This document shows, piece by piece, positions 28,707 through 39,023 of a stretch of 64,000 nt of DNA. Within the stretch, counting starts at the first letter, position 1. Every line of letters begins with the position of its first letter. Origin of the DNA: Aquiflexum gelatinilyticum (GTDB lineage: Bacteria; Bacteroidota; Bacteroidia; Cytophagales; Cyclobacteriaceae); assembly GCF_024741135.1 (NCBI RefSeq), contig NZ_JANSUY010000011.1, forward strand, positions 106,025-170,024. The letters run 5' to 3'. A program made the position numbers and the translations under genes. Under the pieces are notes generated by a model. It was not told the origin of the DNA. It ran no database searches and saw nothing but the letters and a program-made list of their open reading frames with translations.

Positions 28707-29172
28707 ATGTGCTTTCCTTTATACATATTGCCCAAGATGGTCCTCCCGGGCATTGGTGGTTTTTTTGAATGATAAAAGTTTTTTTTATTTCCCGGTATTC
28801 TGTCCTGTCATATCCTGTTTACAGTCCTGAACCCGGTTGGGGAATTTCCCTTTAAGGTATACACAGGGAATTCAAATAGCAAACGGGAATTGGCAGTCGG
28901 CAAAAAGCTATTTTGAATTTAATAGATATCGGCTTCTTTGCAAGTAACCCAATATTCTTCTTCAGTCGGGACGGAAGACCGATGCACCGGGAAATTAAGT
29001 ATGAAGAAAAAAATTAAAATGGATATCCTGTATTCTGGCACCATTGCGGACATACATATTAATTATCCCATCGAAAAAGACAAACGTGAAGGTACAGGAT
29101 GGATTTTTATCCAAAAGAGAAGAAAATTAGGATTACGATTTCTTAATCAAATCTATTCCGTTAAATTTTAAG
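28707..29172. other. divergent intergenic region
   Basis: About 465 bp between divergent genes for two cytochrome-c proteins, so it should hold promoters for both. I see no convincing operator or RNA structure. A 77-residue ORF at 28938-29171 lacks protein-like features and is not called. Confidence 0.5.
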
Positions 29173-31554
29173 ATGATTTCAGATGGCTTTTGGCTTTGGC
29201 AGTTTTTGGGGAGGCTCCATCCTATGGTGGTACATTTTCCTATTGCCCTGCTGCTGTTTGGCGCTTTTCTTGAATTCTTTACGATTGGTAAATTCCAATC
29301 CAAATTACGGCCCGGCATCAACCTGATGGTTTTGGCAGGCGCTGTATCCGTCTTGATAGCGGCTGTCTTTGGTCTTTTGCTGGCCACCAATGAAGCTGTG
29401 GAAGGTGACCTGTTAGACCTTCACCGATGGTTAGGGATTGGATCTGCGGTTTTTAGTGTAGCTGTACTTTACTTTTTGAATCAGGTTGGGAAGAAAAAAC
29501 AAACCGGAAAAATCAAAGCTTACCGCGCAGTGCTATTTATAGCCGCCTTTGGAGTCGGATTTTCGGGACATTTTGGAGCATCCCTGACACATGGCGAGGA
29601 TTTTTTGACTGAAACTTTCCCTTGGAACAACAGCAACGCTTATGATTCCGGCAGTTTTGACTTGGCTGCTTACGAAAGCGGCGCATCGGGATTAAGTCCG
29701 GAAAAGGAAATGCAATTGATCGGAGAAGTCCGGACGGTCTTGGCGCATAACTGCTACAAATGCCACAGCGGCGCAAAGACCGAAGGCGAGCTGAGGTTGG
29801 ATGAAAGGGAATTTGTCTTTCAAGGAGGAGAATCCGGTGCTGTTATTTCACCTGGAAATCCTGATGAAAGTGAGCTCTTCCGCAGGATCAACTTGCCAAA
29901 AAACCACAAGGATGTCATGCCTTCCAAAGGAAAGCATTTGAGCAGGGAGGAAATTGACCTGATTGGTTTTTGGATAGAAAAAGGAGCACCTTGGCCCGAT
30001 GGCGCCGAGCAAAAAAGCGTCTATCGGGTAGCGAAGTTGGCACCGAGAAAACCGGTATTACCACGGCTATCTGCCGGACTTGAAAATCCCATCGACCTTT
30101 GGGTGAATGCTTATTTCGAAGAAAATGAGTTAAAATGGCAGGCTGCTGTTGATGACAGGACTTACCTTCGCAGGATTTACCTAGATGTGGTTGGATTGGT
30201 TCCGAGCCCTGAAGAATTGGAATTGTTTACCACGGATTCCAATCCTGACAAAAGAGCGGTTTGGCTTCGGAAACTACTTGACAGAAATGATGATTATGCC
30301 ACTCATTGGCTGACATTTTGGAATGATGCCCTGCGAAATGACTACACCGGAACCGGATACATCACCAATGGCCGATACAATATCACTGATTGGCTCTACA
30401 AATCCCTGCAAAGCAACAAACCCTATAATATTTTTGTCAAAGAATTATTGAATCCGACCGACGCTTCCAAAGGCTTTATCGAGGGAATCAGATGGAGGGG
30501 AACAGTCAATGCAAGCCAACGAACTGAGATGCAGGCCGCCCAAAATGTGGGACAGGTGATCTTGGGACTCAACCTCAAATGCGCTTCCTGCCACGACAGC
30601 TTTATAAGCGACTGGAAATTGGAAGAAGCCTATGCATTTGCCAATATTTTTGCGGATTCTACTTTGGAAGTCAGCAGGTGCGAAAAACCTATCGGAAAAT
30701 TGGCAAGTACCAGGATCCTTTGGGAAGAACTTGGGGAGATGGACAGCAGCGCCACCCGCTCAGAAAAATTGAGGCAGTTATCAGAATACCTTATCCAACC
30801 GGCCAATGGTAGGATGTACCGTACCATCGTCAACCGTATCTGGAAACAGATGATGGGCCGCGGCATGGTCGAGCCCGTGGACGAAATGGAAAATGAACCT
30901 TGGAGTCAGGATTTGTTGGATTGGCTCGCATCGGATTTTGTAGAAAAAAACTATGACCTAAAGGAATTGATTTACCTGATCGGCACTTCCAAAATCTACC
31001 AATCGCAATCATCCGGGGTGAAAAGTGCCGACCTTTTTGTTGCCGCCGATTTTACTTTCAACGGGATGGTGAGGCGGAGAATGACTGCCGAACAATTTTC
31101 TGATGCAGTCAGTCAGGTTTTCAGTCCTGTTTTTGAAGAAAAAGACCTCAAATACAATCCAAGTCAACTTCTTACAGAACAAAGTTCCAATACCCACTTT
31201 ACCCGGGCTTCCCTTGTAGCCAACAACAGCTTTCTCACAGCTTTGGGAACGCCAAACCGGGAAATTGTCTCTACCAATCGTGATTCACAGGCGAGTTTGT
31301 TACAGGCTTTGGAATTGACCAATGGGGAGCGACTCAACACAGTTTTGCAAAAAGGAGCAGCGCAGTGGAAAGAAAAATACAAAGACGGACCCGTCATTAT
31401 TGAAGAGGTTTACAACAAAGCTTTGCTCCGAAAACCAAGCAAAAAAGAAAGTGAAATCGCCTTAGCGGCTTTGGGAAACTCTCCGGATGTGGGTCAGATA
31501 CAGGATTTCTTTTGGGCAGTAATCCTGCTCCCTGAATTTCAGCTTATTTATTAA
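29173..31554 (+). CDS. DUF2231 / PSD1 cytochrome c / DUF1549 / DUF1553 membrane protein
   Basis: A 793-residue protein. The N-terminus has about four membrane helices of DUF2231 type (HPMVVHFPIALLLFG, then LHRWLGIG). A planctomycete-type cytochrome c (PSD1; CYKCH near residue 196) follows, then DUF1549 (about 310-520, including a second CASCH motif) and DUF1553 (to about 790). This architecture is typical of Planctomycetes, where the genes pair with DUF1501 genes. Function is not established; a membrane-attached electron-transfer or sugar-modifying role is inferred. Nine bases separate it from the DUF1501 gene, so they are an operon. Confidence 0.85.
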   Translation: MISDGFWLWQFLGRLHPMVVHFPIALLLFGAFLEFFTIGKFQSKLRPGINLMVLAGAVSVLIAAVFGLLLATNEAVEGDLLDLHRWLGIGSAVFSVAVLYFLNQVGKKKQTGKIKAYRAVLFIAAFGVGFSGHFGASLTHGEDFLTETFPWNNSNAYDSGSFDLAAYESGASGLSPEKEMQLIGEVRTVLAHNCYKCHSGAKTEGELRLDEREFVFQGGESGAVISPGNPDESELFRRINLPKNHKDVMPSKGKHLSREEIDLIGFWIEKGAPWPDGAEQKSVYRVAKLAPRKPVLPRLSAGLENPIDLWVNAYFEENELKWQAAVDDRTYLRRIYLDVVGLVPSPEELELFTTDSNPDKRAVWLRKLLDRNDDYATHWLTFWNDALRNDYTGTGYITNGRYNITDWLYKSLQSNKPYNIFVKELLNPTDASKGFIEGIRWRGTVNASQRTEMQAAQNVGQVILGLNLKCASCHDSFISDWKLEEAYAFANIFADSTLEVSRCEKPIGKLASTRILWEELGEMDSSATRSEKLRQLSEYLIQPANGRMYRTIVNRIWKQMMGRGMVEPVDEMENEPWSQDLLDWLASDFVEKNYDLKELIYLIGTSKIYQSQSSGVKSADLFVAADFTFNGMVRRRMTAEQFSDAVSQVFSPVFEEKDLKYNPSQLLTEQSSNTHFTRASLVANNSFLTALGTPNREIVSTNRDSQASLLQALELTNGERLNTVLQKGAAQWKEKYKDGPVIIEEVYNKALLRKPSKKESEIALAALGNSPDVGQIQDFFWAVILLPEFQLIY

Positions 31555-31563
31555 AAGGAAACA

Positions 31564-32994
31564 ATGAGAAAGGACCTGAACAGAAGGGATTTTTTGAAAA
31601 AAACAAGCGCCGCCGCCATCGCAGCCATGGCTGCCGGTGCTCCTTTTGCAGGTTTGATGTCCTCTTGTAATTCAAAAATCTCCATTCCCGCTACAGCGGA
31701 CACAGTCATTTTGCTCTTTATGGCGGGAGGAATGGCCCACACCGAAACCTTCGATCCCAAAAAATATACACCTTTCCGAAAAGGCATGCAATCAAGTGAA
31801 GTGCTGAGTACCTTCCCTTCGGTTCCTTCTGTTTTAGATGGCATCCATTTTTCCGAAGGACTGGAATCCATAGGAAAAATCATGGACAAAGGAACCCTGA
31901 TCCGCTCCTATGTCGCTGCAGACCTCGGACATATTCTACATACACGCCACCAATACCATTGGCATACCTGCTACGAACCGCCGCAATCTGTGGTCGTGCC
32001 CCATCTCGGATCTTGGATTGCCAAAGAATTGGGTCCGCTCAATCCTGTCATTCCCCCTTTTATCAATATCGGTCAAAGATTTACTGTCGGGGAAGGAGAA
32101 GAGCTAAAGGCATTTCACAGTGCGGGATTTCTTGGAAGTGAGTTTGGACCTTTTCTGATTCCTGATCCTACATCAGGCTTAGAAAGCGTGAGGCCTCCGG
32201 TGGGAATGTCTACCAAAAGGTTTGAGTCCCGAAACCAACTCTATGAAAACCTGATCAAGGAAAGTGCGATGGGGGAATTTGGCAGTGATTACCAAAAGGA
32301 ATCCCTCAAAAGATCCATGGAACAGGCTTATATGCTGTTGAATTCTCCTGAGGCCAAGGCTTTTGACCTGACTCAGGAACCAAAGGAAAGCTACGGCAGG
32401 TACAATACAGGGAAGTTTGGATTGGGATGCCTGTTGGCAAAAAGACTGGTCGATCAGGGAGCAAGATTTATCAGCGTGACGACTGAATACGAACCATTTT
32501 TCGGTTGGGATACCCATGACAATGGCCATACCCGATTGAAAGACATGAAGAAAATGATCGATGCACCGATAGCCCAATTGATCAAAGACCTGGATGAAAG
32601 CGGCAGGCTGGAACGAACAATGGTCATCGTCGCGAGTGAATTCAGCAGGGATATGCTTACTGAAGGCAGACCTGACTTGAAAGTCTTGGATCAGGTAGAA
32701 GTTCCGGAAATCATCGAAGACATGAAAAACTATGGCATGCACCGGCATTTTACTGATGGCTGCTCGGTATTGATGTTTGGGGGAGGAATCAAAAGAGGTC
32801 ATGTTTTTGGCAAAACTGCCGATGAGCGTCCCTGCAAAACCATAGAAAATCCCATCAAAATAAATGACCTCCACCAAACGGTTTACCATGCATTGGGCAT
32901 TGCTCCTGACACGAATTATATCATAGAGCAGAGGCCTTTTTACACCACACCGGACGGACATGGAAAAGCTGAAATGCGATTGCTGAAGGGTTAG
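31564..32994 (+). CDS. DUF1501 protein with Tat signal
   Basis: A 476-residue protein. The N-terminus has a twin-arginine motif (NRRDFLKK) and an alanine-rich hydrophobic core ending MSSC, so it is folded in the cytoplasm, exported by Tat and possibly lipidated. The remainder is a DUF1501 (alkaline-phosphatase/sulfatase-superfamily-like) domain with ILLFMAGGMAHTETFD, GWDTHDNGH and IVASEFSR. It is the standard partner of DUF1549/DUF1553 proteins; activity unknown. Second gene of the 29173-36643 operon. Confidence 0.88.
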   Translation: MRKDLNRRDFLKKTSAAAIAAMAAGAPFAGLMSSCNSKISIPATADTVILLFMAGGMAHTETFDPKKYTPFRKGMQSSEVLSTFPSVPSVLDGIHFSEGLESIGKIMDKGTLIRSYVAADLGHILHTRHQYHWHTCYEPPQSVVVPHLGSWIAKELGPLNPVIPPFINIGQRFTVGEGEELKAFHSAGFLGSEFGPFLIPDPTSGLESVRPPVGMSTKRFESRNQLYENLIKESAMGEFGSDYQKESLKRSMEQAYMLLNSPEAKAFDLTQEPKESYGRYNTGKFGLGCLLAKRLVDQGARFISVTTEYEPFFGWDTHDNGHTRLKDMKKMIDAPIAQLIKDLDESGRLERTMVIVASEFSRDMLTEGRPDLKVLDQVEVPEIIEDMKNYGMHRHFTDGCSVLMFGGGIKRGHVFGKTADERPCKTIENPIKINDLHQTVYHALGIAPDTNYIIEQRPFYTTPDGHGKAEMRLLKG

Positions 32995-33134
32995 TCATAC
33001 CAAAAGCTCCAAAAAGTATATCCATGAACGGTTTTACTTGAAAATCAATTAACGCTAACTTGAAATGAAATTTTAAATTCCCGAAAACCCAATCAAACAA
33101 ACCATCAACCGAACAATTTCAATCCCAAAAAAAT

Positions 33135-35792
33135 ATGTCCTACACCAAATTAACCTTAAAATTCCTCAGCCTTTTTTTGGTCACGGGAATTCTCTTTTCC
33201 TGTGGCAAAGGAACAGAAGAAGAAAGCAAACCCCTCCACCCAAAAGTTGCCAAATTAAAGCTACCTGAAGGTTTCAAAGCCGAGCACATCTACAGTCCGG
33301 GTGAAAACGAACAGGGGTCTTGGGTTGGGATGACCTTTGATGACAAAGGCCGAATGGTCGTCACAGACCAATACGGATCTCTGTACCGTCTGGAAATCCC
33401 TGCGATCGGTTCGGACTCTTTGGCTCCAAAAGTAGAAAAACTGAAAATCGGAACAGGTCCTGAGGACAAGATCGGGATGGGTTTTGCCCAAGGCGTACTC
33501 TTTGCTTTCAATAGCCTCTATGTCACCGTCAACCATAATGCGAATGAGACATTTGACAAAGGAACCGGTCTTTACAGACTTCAGGATCTGGACGGCGATG
33601 ACCAATACGAACAGATTACCTTGATTAAATCTCTTCAGGGCGAACCAGGAGAACATGGTCCGCACAGCATGATTTTGTCACCTGACAAGAAGTCGATATT
33701 TATTGTGGCAGGAAACCATGTCGATGTGCCTGAAATGAATGCCTACAGAATCCCAAGGGTTTGGAATGAGGACAATGTCTTTCCTGTGATCAAAGATCCC
33801 CGTGGACATGCCAACAGCCGCATGGCTCCCGGAGGATGGATCGCTCAAATCGATCCTGAAGGAAAAAATTGGGAGCTCTTCAGCGTGGGTTTCAGAAATG
33901 CCTACGATATCGCTTTCAATGAAGCAGGAGAACTGTTTACCTATGATTCGGACATGGAATGGGATTTTGGCATGCCTTGGTACAGACCTACAAGAATCTG
34001 TCATGTCACAAGTGGAAGTGAGTTTGGATGGAGAACAGGCAACCAAAAATGGTCTCCCAATTATCCTGACAACCTTCCCGCCACTTTGAATATCGGACAA
34101 GGATCACCCACGAACGTGATGTTTGGAACGGGTGCAAAATTTCCTGAGAAATACCAAAAAGCGCTGTATGCTTTTGATTGGAGTTTTGGGATCATATACG
34201 CTGTCAGCCTGACCCCATCCGGCGCAACTTATTCGGCAACAGCAGAGGAATTTATTTCAGGTTCGCCACTTCCCTTGACAGATGGAGAGATCGGTCCCGA
34301 TGGAGCAATGTATTTTATGACAGGAGGGCGAAGGTTGGAATCAGATTTATATCGGGTATACTATGCCGGTGATGAAGATAGCGAAGTAAGCAGCGCATCA
34401 ACTGAAGTTCCTGAGGCCATTCAAACCCGAAGAAAACTGGAAGAATTCCATACCGGCGGGCCAAAAGCAGGTGCGGTGGATTTTGCATGGCCTTACCTGA
34501 AGGATGAAGACAGGTTTATCCAATATGCTGCAAGGGTCGCTTTGGAACACCAGCCAATCAGCGAATGGAAAGACAAAGCATTGGCTGAAAAAGATCCAAA
34601 AATCCTGACCCAAGCCATGATTGCCATGGCAAGACATGCTGACAAATCCCAGCAGCCAAAGATGCTTCAGGCAATGATAGGTGTAGATTATGGAAGTCTG
34701 AGCAATACCGATAAGCAAAACCTGATCCGCGCTTTTGAATTGACGCTGTTCAGACAAGGCGTCCCTGCGGGAGATTTGAAATCTCAGCTAGTGGCTTACC
34801 TGAATCCTAATTTCCCTTCAAATGACAATCACCTTGACAGGGCCTTGAGTAAAGTCTTGGTCTACATCGATGCACCTGATGCTGTTTCCAAAACTTTGGC
34901 ATTGCTAAAAGACGCCAAAGACGATGCAGATTATCAGAAGACATTTACTTCTTCTTCGGATTTGATCTTGAGAAATCCCCAATATGGATTGGATATCGCA
35001 AAGATGCTTTCGAGCGTCCCTCCTGCCCAACAATCCTATTTGGCTACGGTTTTGGGAAATGCCAAAGTTGGTTGGACGCCTGAGCTGCATGAAGAATATT
35101 TCACCTGGATCCACGATGCTTTCCAATACAAGGGAGGCGTAAGTTATGTTGGATTCGTGGACAGGGCCAGAAAAATGGCTTTGACACATGTGCCCAAATC
35201 TGATTTTGAGAAATACAATGAAATGTCTGGGGCTTCCCTGCTGACCGGGAGTGGCAATGACCTTATCGTCAGCGATGTGCAGCCTGTCGGTCCGGGAAAA
35301 AGATGGACCGTAGAGGAAGCATTGCCGCTGATGGCGGATCTCAAAGGAAGGGATTTGGTAAAAGGAAAAGCCATGTACGCCGCTACTTTATGTCAATCCT
35401 GCCATACGATGAAGGGTGAAGGAGGAATTATCGGACCCGATCTCACACAGTTGGGCACGAGGTTTTCAGCAAAAGACATCCTCGATGCCACCATCAATCC
35501 AAACAATACCATTTCTGACCAATATGCCGCCACTATTTTCTATCTGGCTGATGGCAGCTCGATTTTGGGGAAATTGACCAATGAGGATGTGGACAAATAT
35601 TTCATTTCCCAAAACCCATTCGCTCCCGATATGCTCAGGGAGATCCCCAAAAAAGATGTCAAGAGTAAAAAACTTTCTGAGATTTCGATCATGATGCCGG
35701 GAATGATCAACAGGCTCAATGAGGAAGAGTTGAAAGACTTGATGGCTTACCTGATCTCTGGTGGAAATGCTGAGCATGAAGTGTACAAGTAA
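33135..35792 (+). CDS. PVC-type heme-binding dehydrogenase with HEAT and cytochrome c, lipoprotein
   Basis: An 885-residue lipoprotein (signal ending ILFSC). A beta-propeller similar to soluble glucose dehydrogenases (about 40-400: SWVGMTFDDKGRMVV, VGFRNAYDIAFNEAGELF, GEIGPDGAMYFMTGG) is followed by HEAT-like helices and a C-terminal cytochrome c with CQSCH and a later methionine-rich region. Such proteins are inferred to oxidise a sugar and pass electrons to the attached heme. It is parallel to the fusion protein at 25539 but lacks the SGNH domain. The DUF1080 gene follows 35 bp later. Confidence 0.85.
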   Translation: MSYTKLTLKFLSLFLVTGILFSCGKGTEEESKPLHPKVAKLKLPEGFKAEHIYSPGENEQGSWVGMTFDDKGRMVVTDQYGSLYRLEIPAIGSDSLAPKVEKLKIGTGPEDKIGMGFAQGVLFAFNSLYVTVNHNANETFDKGTGLYRLQDLDGDDQYEQITLIKSLQGEPGEHGPHSMILSPDKKSIFIVAGNHVDVPEMNAYRIPRVWNEDNVFPVIKDPRGHANSRMAPGGWIAQIDPEGKNWELFSVGFRNAYDIAFNEAGELFTYDSDMEWDFGMPWYRPTRICHVTSGSEFGWRTGNQKWSPNYPDNLPATLNIGQGSPTNVMFGTGAKFPEKYQKALYAFDWSFGIIYAVSLTPSGATYSATAEEFISGSPLPLTDGEIGPDGAMYFMTGGRRLESDLYRVYYAGDEDSEVSSASTEVPEAIQTRRKLEEFHTGGPKAGAVDFAWPYLKDEDRFIQYAARVALEHQPISEWKDKALAEKDPKILTQAMIAMARHADKSQQPKMLQAMIGVDYGSLSNTDKQNLIRAFELTLFRQGVPAGDLKSQLVAYLNPNFPSNDNHLDRALSKVLVYIDAPDAVSKTLALLKDAKDDADYQKTFTSSSDLILRNPQYGLDIAKMLSSVPPAQQSYLATVLGNAKVGWTPELHEEYFTWIHDAFQYKGGVSYVGFVDRARKMALTHVPKSDFEKYNEMSGASLLTGSGNDLIVSDVQPVGPGKRWTVEEALPLMADLKGRDLVKGKAMYAATLCQSCHTMKGEGGIIGPDLTQLGTRFSAKDILDATINPNNTISDQYAATIFYLADGSSILGKLTNEDVDKYFISQNPFAPDMLREIPKKDVKSKKLSEISIMMPGMINRLNEEELKDLMAYLISGGNAEHEVYK

Positions 35793-35827
35793 CAAGTGAT
35801 ATTTTCCATAATTAATCTAAAAACCAA

Positions 35828-36643
35828 ATGAAAAAGTCAGCCTTTTGGCAAAATACTTTTCCAGTGATGACCCTTGTTTTAATCGGGTTGGCAGGATGCA
35901 ACAATCCCGTACACAATACCGAAATGAAAAGCGGGGAAACGGGTATTGTCCCGCCAAGTACAGCTCCTGAACCTACCGGATTCGTCTCCATCTTTGATGG
36001 AAAAAGTCTCTCAGGATGGGAAGGCGATTCAACTTATTGGCGGGTGGAAGACGGGAATATTGTAGGTGAAATTACGCCTGAGACCATCCTTGACGCAAAT
36101 TCCTTTTTGATTTGGCAAGGCGGTGAACCGGCGGATTTTGAACTCAAACTTGAAGTCAATATCACCAAGGACGGCAATTCCGGTATCAATTACAGGAGTG
36201 AAAGATTCACAGAGCTACCTTTTGCATTGCGCGGCTATCAGGCGGATATTGATGGCAAAAATGCCTACACAGGTCAAAACTACGAAGAAAGAAAGCGTAC
36301 CACTTTGGCATATATCGGGCAAAAAACCACCATAGATCCCCAAACTCCTGCAGGTGAATTGCGGGATAACATTGAGAGAAATGCCTGGAAAGGCCTTCGC
36401 GTTATTGAAGAATTGGGAGATGCGGATTCCCTGAGGACATTGATCAAAAGCGAAGATTGGAATATGATCCATCTTGTGGTCAAGGGCAATGTGATGAAGC
36501 ACTTTGTCAATGGCGTGCTGATCAGTGAGGTGGTGGATGAAGACACTGTCAACAGAAGTATGAAGGGGTTATTGGGAATTCAGGTCCATGTCGGTCCTCC
36601 GATGCAGGTCAAATTCCGGAATATCCAATTGAAGGAGCTTTAA
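35828..36643 (+). CDS. DUF1080 (3-keto-disaccharide hydrolase-like) lipoprotein
   Basis: A 271-residue lipoprotein (signal ending GLAGC) with one DUF1080 concanavalin-like domain (about 50-270): FVSIFDGKSLSGWEGD, DGNSGINYRSE, and a C-terminal LLGIQVHVGPPMQVKFRNI. Members of this family split 3-keto-glycosides or disaccharides by hydrolysis or elimination. Its place at the end of an operon with sugar-dehydrogenase-like cytochromes fits an oxidise-then-cleave pathway in the periplasm, which is inference. Confidence 0.88.
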   Translation: MKKSAFWQNTFPVMTLVLIGLAGCNNPVHNTEMKSGETGIVPPSTAPEPTGFVSIFDGKSLSGWEGDSTYWRVEDGNIVGEITPETILDANSFLIWQGGEPADFELKLEVNITKDGNSGINYRSERFTELPFALRGYQADIDGKNAYTGQNYEERKRTTLAYIGQKTTIDPQTPAGELRDNIERNAWKGLRVIEELGDADSLRTLIKSEDWNMIHLVVKGNVMKHFVNGVLISEVVDEDTVNRSMKGLLGIQVHVGPPMQVKFRNIQLKEL

Positions 36644-36664
36644 GGTTCTTCCTTTGGTAGCAAT

Positions 36665-36706
36665 AAAAAGTCCAACATGACAATACCATGTTGGACTTTT
36701 TGTTTT
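36665..36706. terminator. bidirectional intrinsic terminator
   Basis: AAAAAGTCCAACATG and CATGTTGGACTTTTT form a 15-bp stem with a 7-nt loop. It lies between the convergent DUF1080 and NIPSNAP genes and should serve both. Confidence 0.88.
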
Positions 36707-36719
36707 AAACTTTCGTGAC

Positions 36720-37505
36720 CTAAATATCCGAATAATCAGTCGGATAAAGCAGTCGGGTATCATTTTTGGAAACCGTATTTTGGTATTCCTCCATCACTTT
36801 CATCCTGTCCCAATCAGGATCTGTTCCAAATGCTTTCCAATGCGCATCCCGTGATTCCATATTGGTAAATGTGGTCATGTACATCAGATTTGGCATTTGG
36901 GCACCGGCCAAAGTCTCGGCAAAAAATACAGGATTGAAATCCAATTTGAAGAAAATATCTATTTCTCCCTCATTGAACATTTTTACTTTCTGTCTATACA
37001 ATCTTTCGGTCGCGGCCTCATAACTTCTCAATTCATATATTCTGTCTTTTTTAGGCCCCTCTACTTTTGATTCCATGAATCTGGCCATTCCCGAAAAAGC
37101 CTGCAAAAACGCAGTTTCTATTCTTTTGTATGGGGGATTATTGTGAGGTGCATTGATGTAGTCTTTTCCCGCGACTAGATAGGCAGCATCCTTATCCAAT
37201 TTGGATTGAAGGCTCACATATTGCTTCAAGGACTTATATGGAATCCATACATATACTTTTTTACCGGCATCGGGTTGGATCGCAATCGGTTTGAAAACCC
37301 CGACTTTTTCTATTCCATTTCTATGCAAAGCTGGCAAAAGGGCATTTTGGAGGTAATTGTCAATCTGGCTTTCTTGGTTTTGATTTTCAATATGGTAAAT
37401 CCTCAATTCATAATAATCCCTTTTGGTGCTTTGGGCTAAAAGCTCCGAAGCGAAAAAGAAGCAAATAATCCCAAGGAGGATCGGAAGTGATGTTTTGATT
37501 TTCAT
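36720..37505 (-). CDS. NIPSNAP family protein, secreted
   Basis: A 261-residue protein with a signal peptide (1-24, ending ELLAQ) and two NIPSNAP ferredoxin-like repeats beginning YYELRIYHIEN and IYELRSYEA. Bacteroidota often encode exported NIPSNAP proteins close to sugar oxidoreductases; the molecular function is unknown. Single gene, convergent with the DUF1080 operon. Confidence 0.88.
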   Translation of the reverse strand: MKIKTSLPILLGIICFFFASELLAQSTKRDYYELRIYHIENQNQESQIDNYLQNALLPALHRNGIEKVGVFKPIAIQPDAGKKVYVWIPYKSLKQYVSLQSKLDKDAAYLVAGKDYINAPHNNPPYKRIETAFLQAFSGMARFMESKVEGPKKDRIYELRSYEAATERLYRQKVKMFNEGEIDIFFKLDFNPVFFAETLAGAQMPNLMYMTTFTNMESRDAHWKAFGTDPDWDRMKVMEEYQNTVSKNDTRLLYPTDYSDI

Positions 37506-37841
37506 GGTTATTTTAGGTTTAAAGCTGTTTCAATGTACTGAAATCTCCATTTGGATTAGGAAGTAATTGATAATAAGCAGGAGAATTTTATGAATGGATA
37601 AAAATTTACAAAATGTCTTATGTACTTTTTGGTTCATCATTTCTGTAGGTTAAAATACACTGGAATAAATATTGGAATATTCTGAAAATCCGGAATTTTC
37701 ATGCCTGGAAAAAGTTAAACTTGTCTTTTTTGATGGTTTTAAATGGCTAATTTTAAGGGAGATAAATTTCATGCCTGACAGAACAGGATACCGACATAGA
37801 TTTCAGATGATAAATTGAATTTTGAATATTTTACAGGATTT
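37506..37841. other. divergent intergenic region, no gene seen
   Basis: About 335 bp of AT-rich DNA between the NIPSNAP gene and the DUF4432 gene, presumably with promoters for both. No strong repeat, operator or ORF was found. Confidence 0.5.
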
Positions 37842-38909
37842 ATGAGCGATTTGAATGAGCTGAAGCAGTCCAATTGGAAAGACAAAATCTCCAACCGCAT
37901 GCAGTTGGGAGGGATTGAAACATCCGTTTTGGACAATGGATTGGGTAAGGGAGTTCGGATCGCCTGGATCAATACCGGAACAGGCTTGAGATACAAAGTG
38001 GTACTTGACAGAGGAATGGACATTGCCGATGCCTTCTTCAATGCACACAGCCTGGCTTGGATCAGCCATGCAGGTATCACTTCACCTCAACCGTTTTCAA
38101 ACAAAGGCATTGATTGGCTGAGGACATTTGGAGGAGGATTGTTGACCACCTGTGGGCTTTCACATGTTGGCGGTCCCGAATCCGATGAATTTGGAAATCG
38201 AGGATTACATGGAAATGCAAGTAATATCCCCGCAGAAATCACATCCATCATTCAACCTGATCCACTTAATGGAAACATGGAAATGAGTATATCCGGCATC
38301 ATTCGGGAGACTACCTGCTTTGGTCCTTCATTGGAGATGAAAAGAACCATTTCGGGAATATTGGGCGAGCCTGTTATCAAGGTCAAGGACGAAATCACCA
38401 ACCTTGGGAATACGCCGGCACCTCACATGTTGCTCTATCATTTGAATTGCGGTTGGCCGCTGATAGATGAAGGAACAGAAATCGTTTGGGAAGGAAAATG
38501 GAATTCCATGGACAACGATCCGAACAATAGAATTTTCAACCCAAAAAACAACTTCAAAAAATGCCCTGCTCCGATGGATGCCCATGCAGGATTTGGCGAA
38601 GATGTAGCCTTTATTGATCCCAAAGCCGATGAAAACGGAAAAAGCACCTGCGGATTTGTCAATCAAAAACTTGGAATCGGTCTTTCTCTTACCTTCAACA
38701 AGAACCAGCTTCCTTGGCTGATCAACTGGCAACATTGGGGAAAAGGTGAATATGTGACTGCACTAGAGCCAGCCACTAATCCACCTATCGGCCAGAGTGG
38801 TGCAAGAAAAAAAAGAACCCTGATCCTATTGGAACCCAAAGAAAAAAGAATCTATGACTTGGAAATCAGAATTATTTCTTCAAAAGAGGGAATTGAAAAA
38901 CTAATCTAA
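37842..38909 (+). CDS. DUF4432 / aldose 1-epimerase-like protein
   Basis: About 355 residues, cytoplasmic. It has the galactose-mutarotase fold signature of DUF4432: VLDRGMDIADAFF, a catalytic-type histidine in GLHGNASN and YHLNCGWPLID. The family epimerises or mutarotates sugars. The ATG at 37842 is chosen over that at 37815 because it matches the family start. First of four sugar genes on the plus strand (37.8-42.8 kb). Confidence 0.82.
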   Translation: MSDLNELKQSNWKDKISNRMQLGGIETSVLDNGLGKGVRIAWINTGTGLRYKVVLDRGMDIADAFFNAHSLAWISHAGITSPQPFSNKGIDWLRTFGGGLLTTCGLSHVGGPESDEFGNRGLHGNASNIPAEITSIIQPDPLNGNMEMSISGIIRETTCFGPSLEMKRTISGILGEPVIKVKDEITNLGNTPAPHMLLYHLNCGWPLIDEGTEIVWEGKWNSMDNDPNNRIFNPKNNFKKCPAPMDAHAGFGEDVAFIDPKADENGKSTCGFVNQKLGIGLSLTFNKNQLPWLINWQHWGKGEYVTALEPATNPPIGQSGARKKRTLILLEPKEKRIYDLEIRIISSKEGIEKLI

Positions 38910-38996
38910 TTAATCAATAACCTCTTTTTTCAATATCCATTAATATCAAATATCAATTAATATCAGATAGAAATATATTAAGCTTATTTATCAATC

Positions 38997-39023
38997 AACA
39001 CAACCCAATAACCAATAACAACA
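38997..39023. repeat. degenerate 7-bp tandem repeat at a start codon
   Basis: Heptads AACACAA, CCCAATA, ACCAATA and ACAACA run directly into the ATG of the cupin gene. Confidence 0.4.

Noticed and set aside
28938..29171. 77-residue ORF in the divergent intergenic region
   Set aside because: It has no recognisable features and occupies the expected promoter region of the downstream gene.
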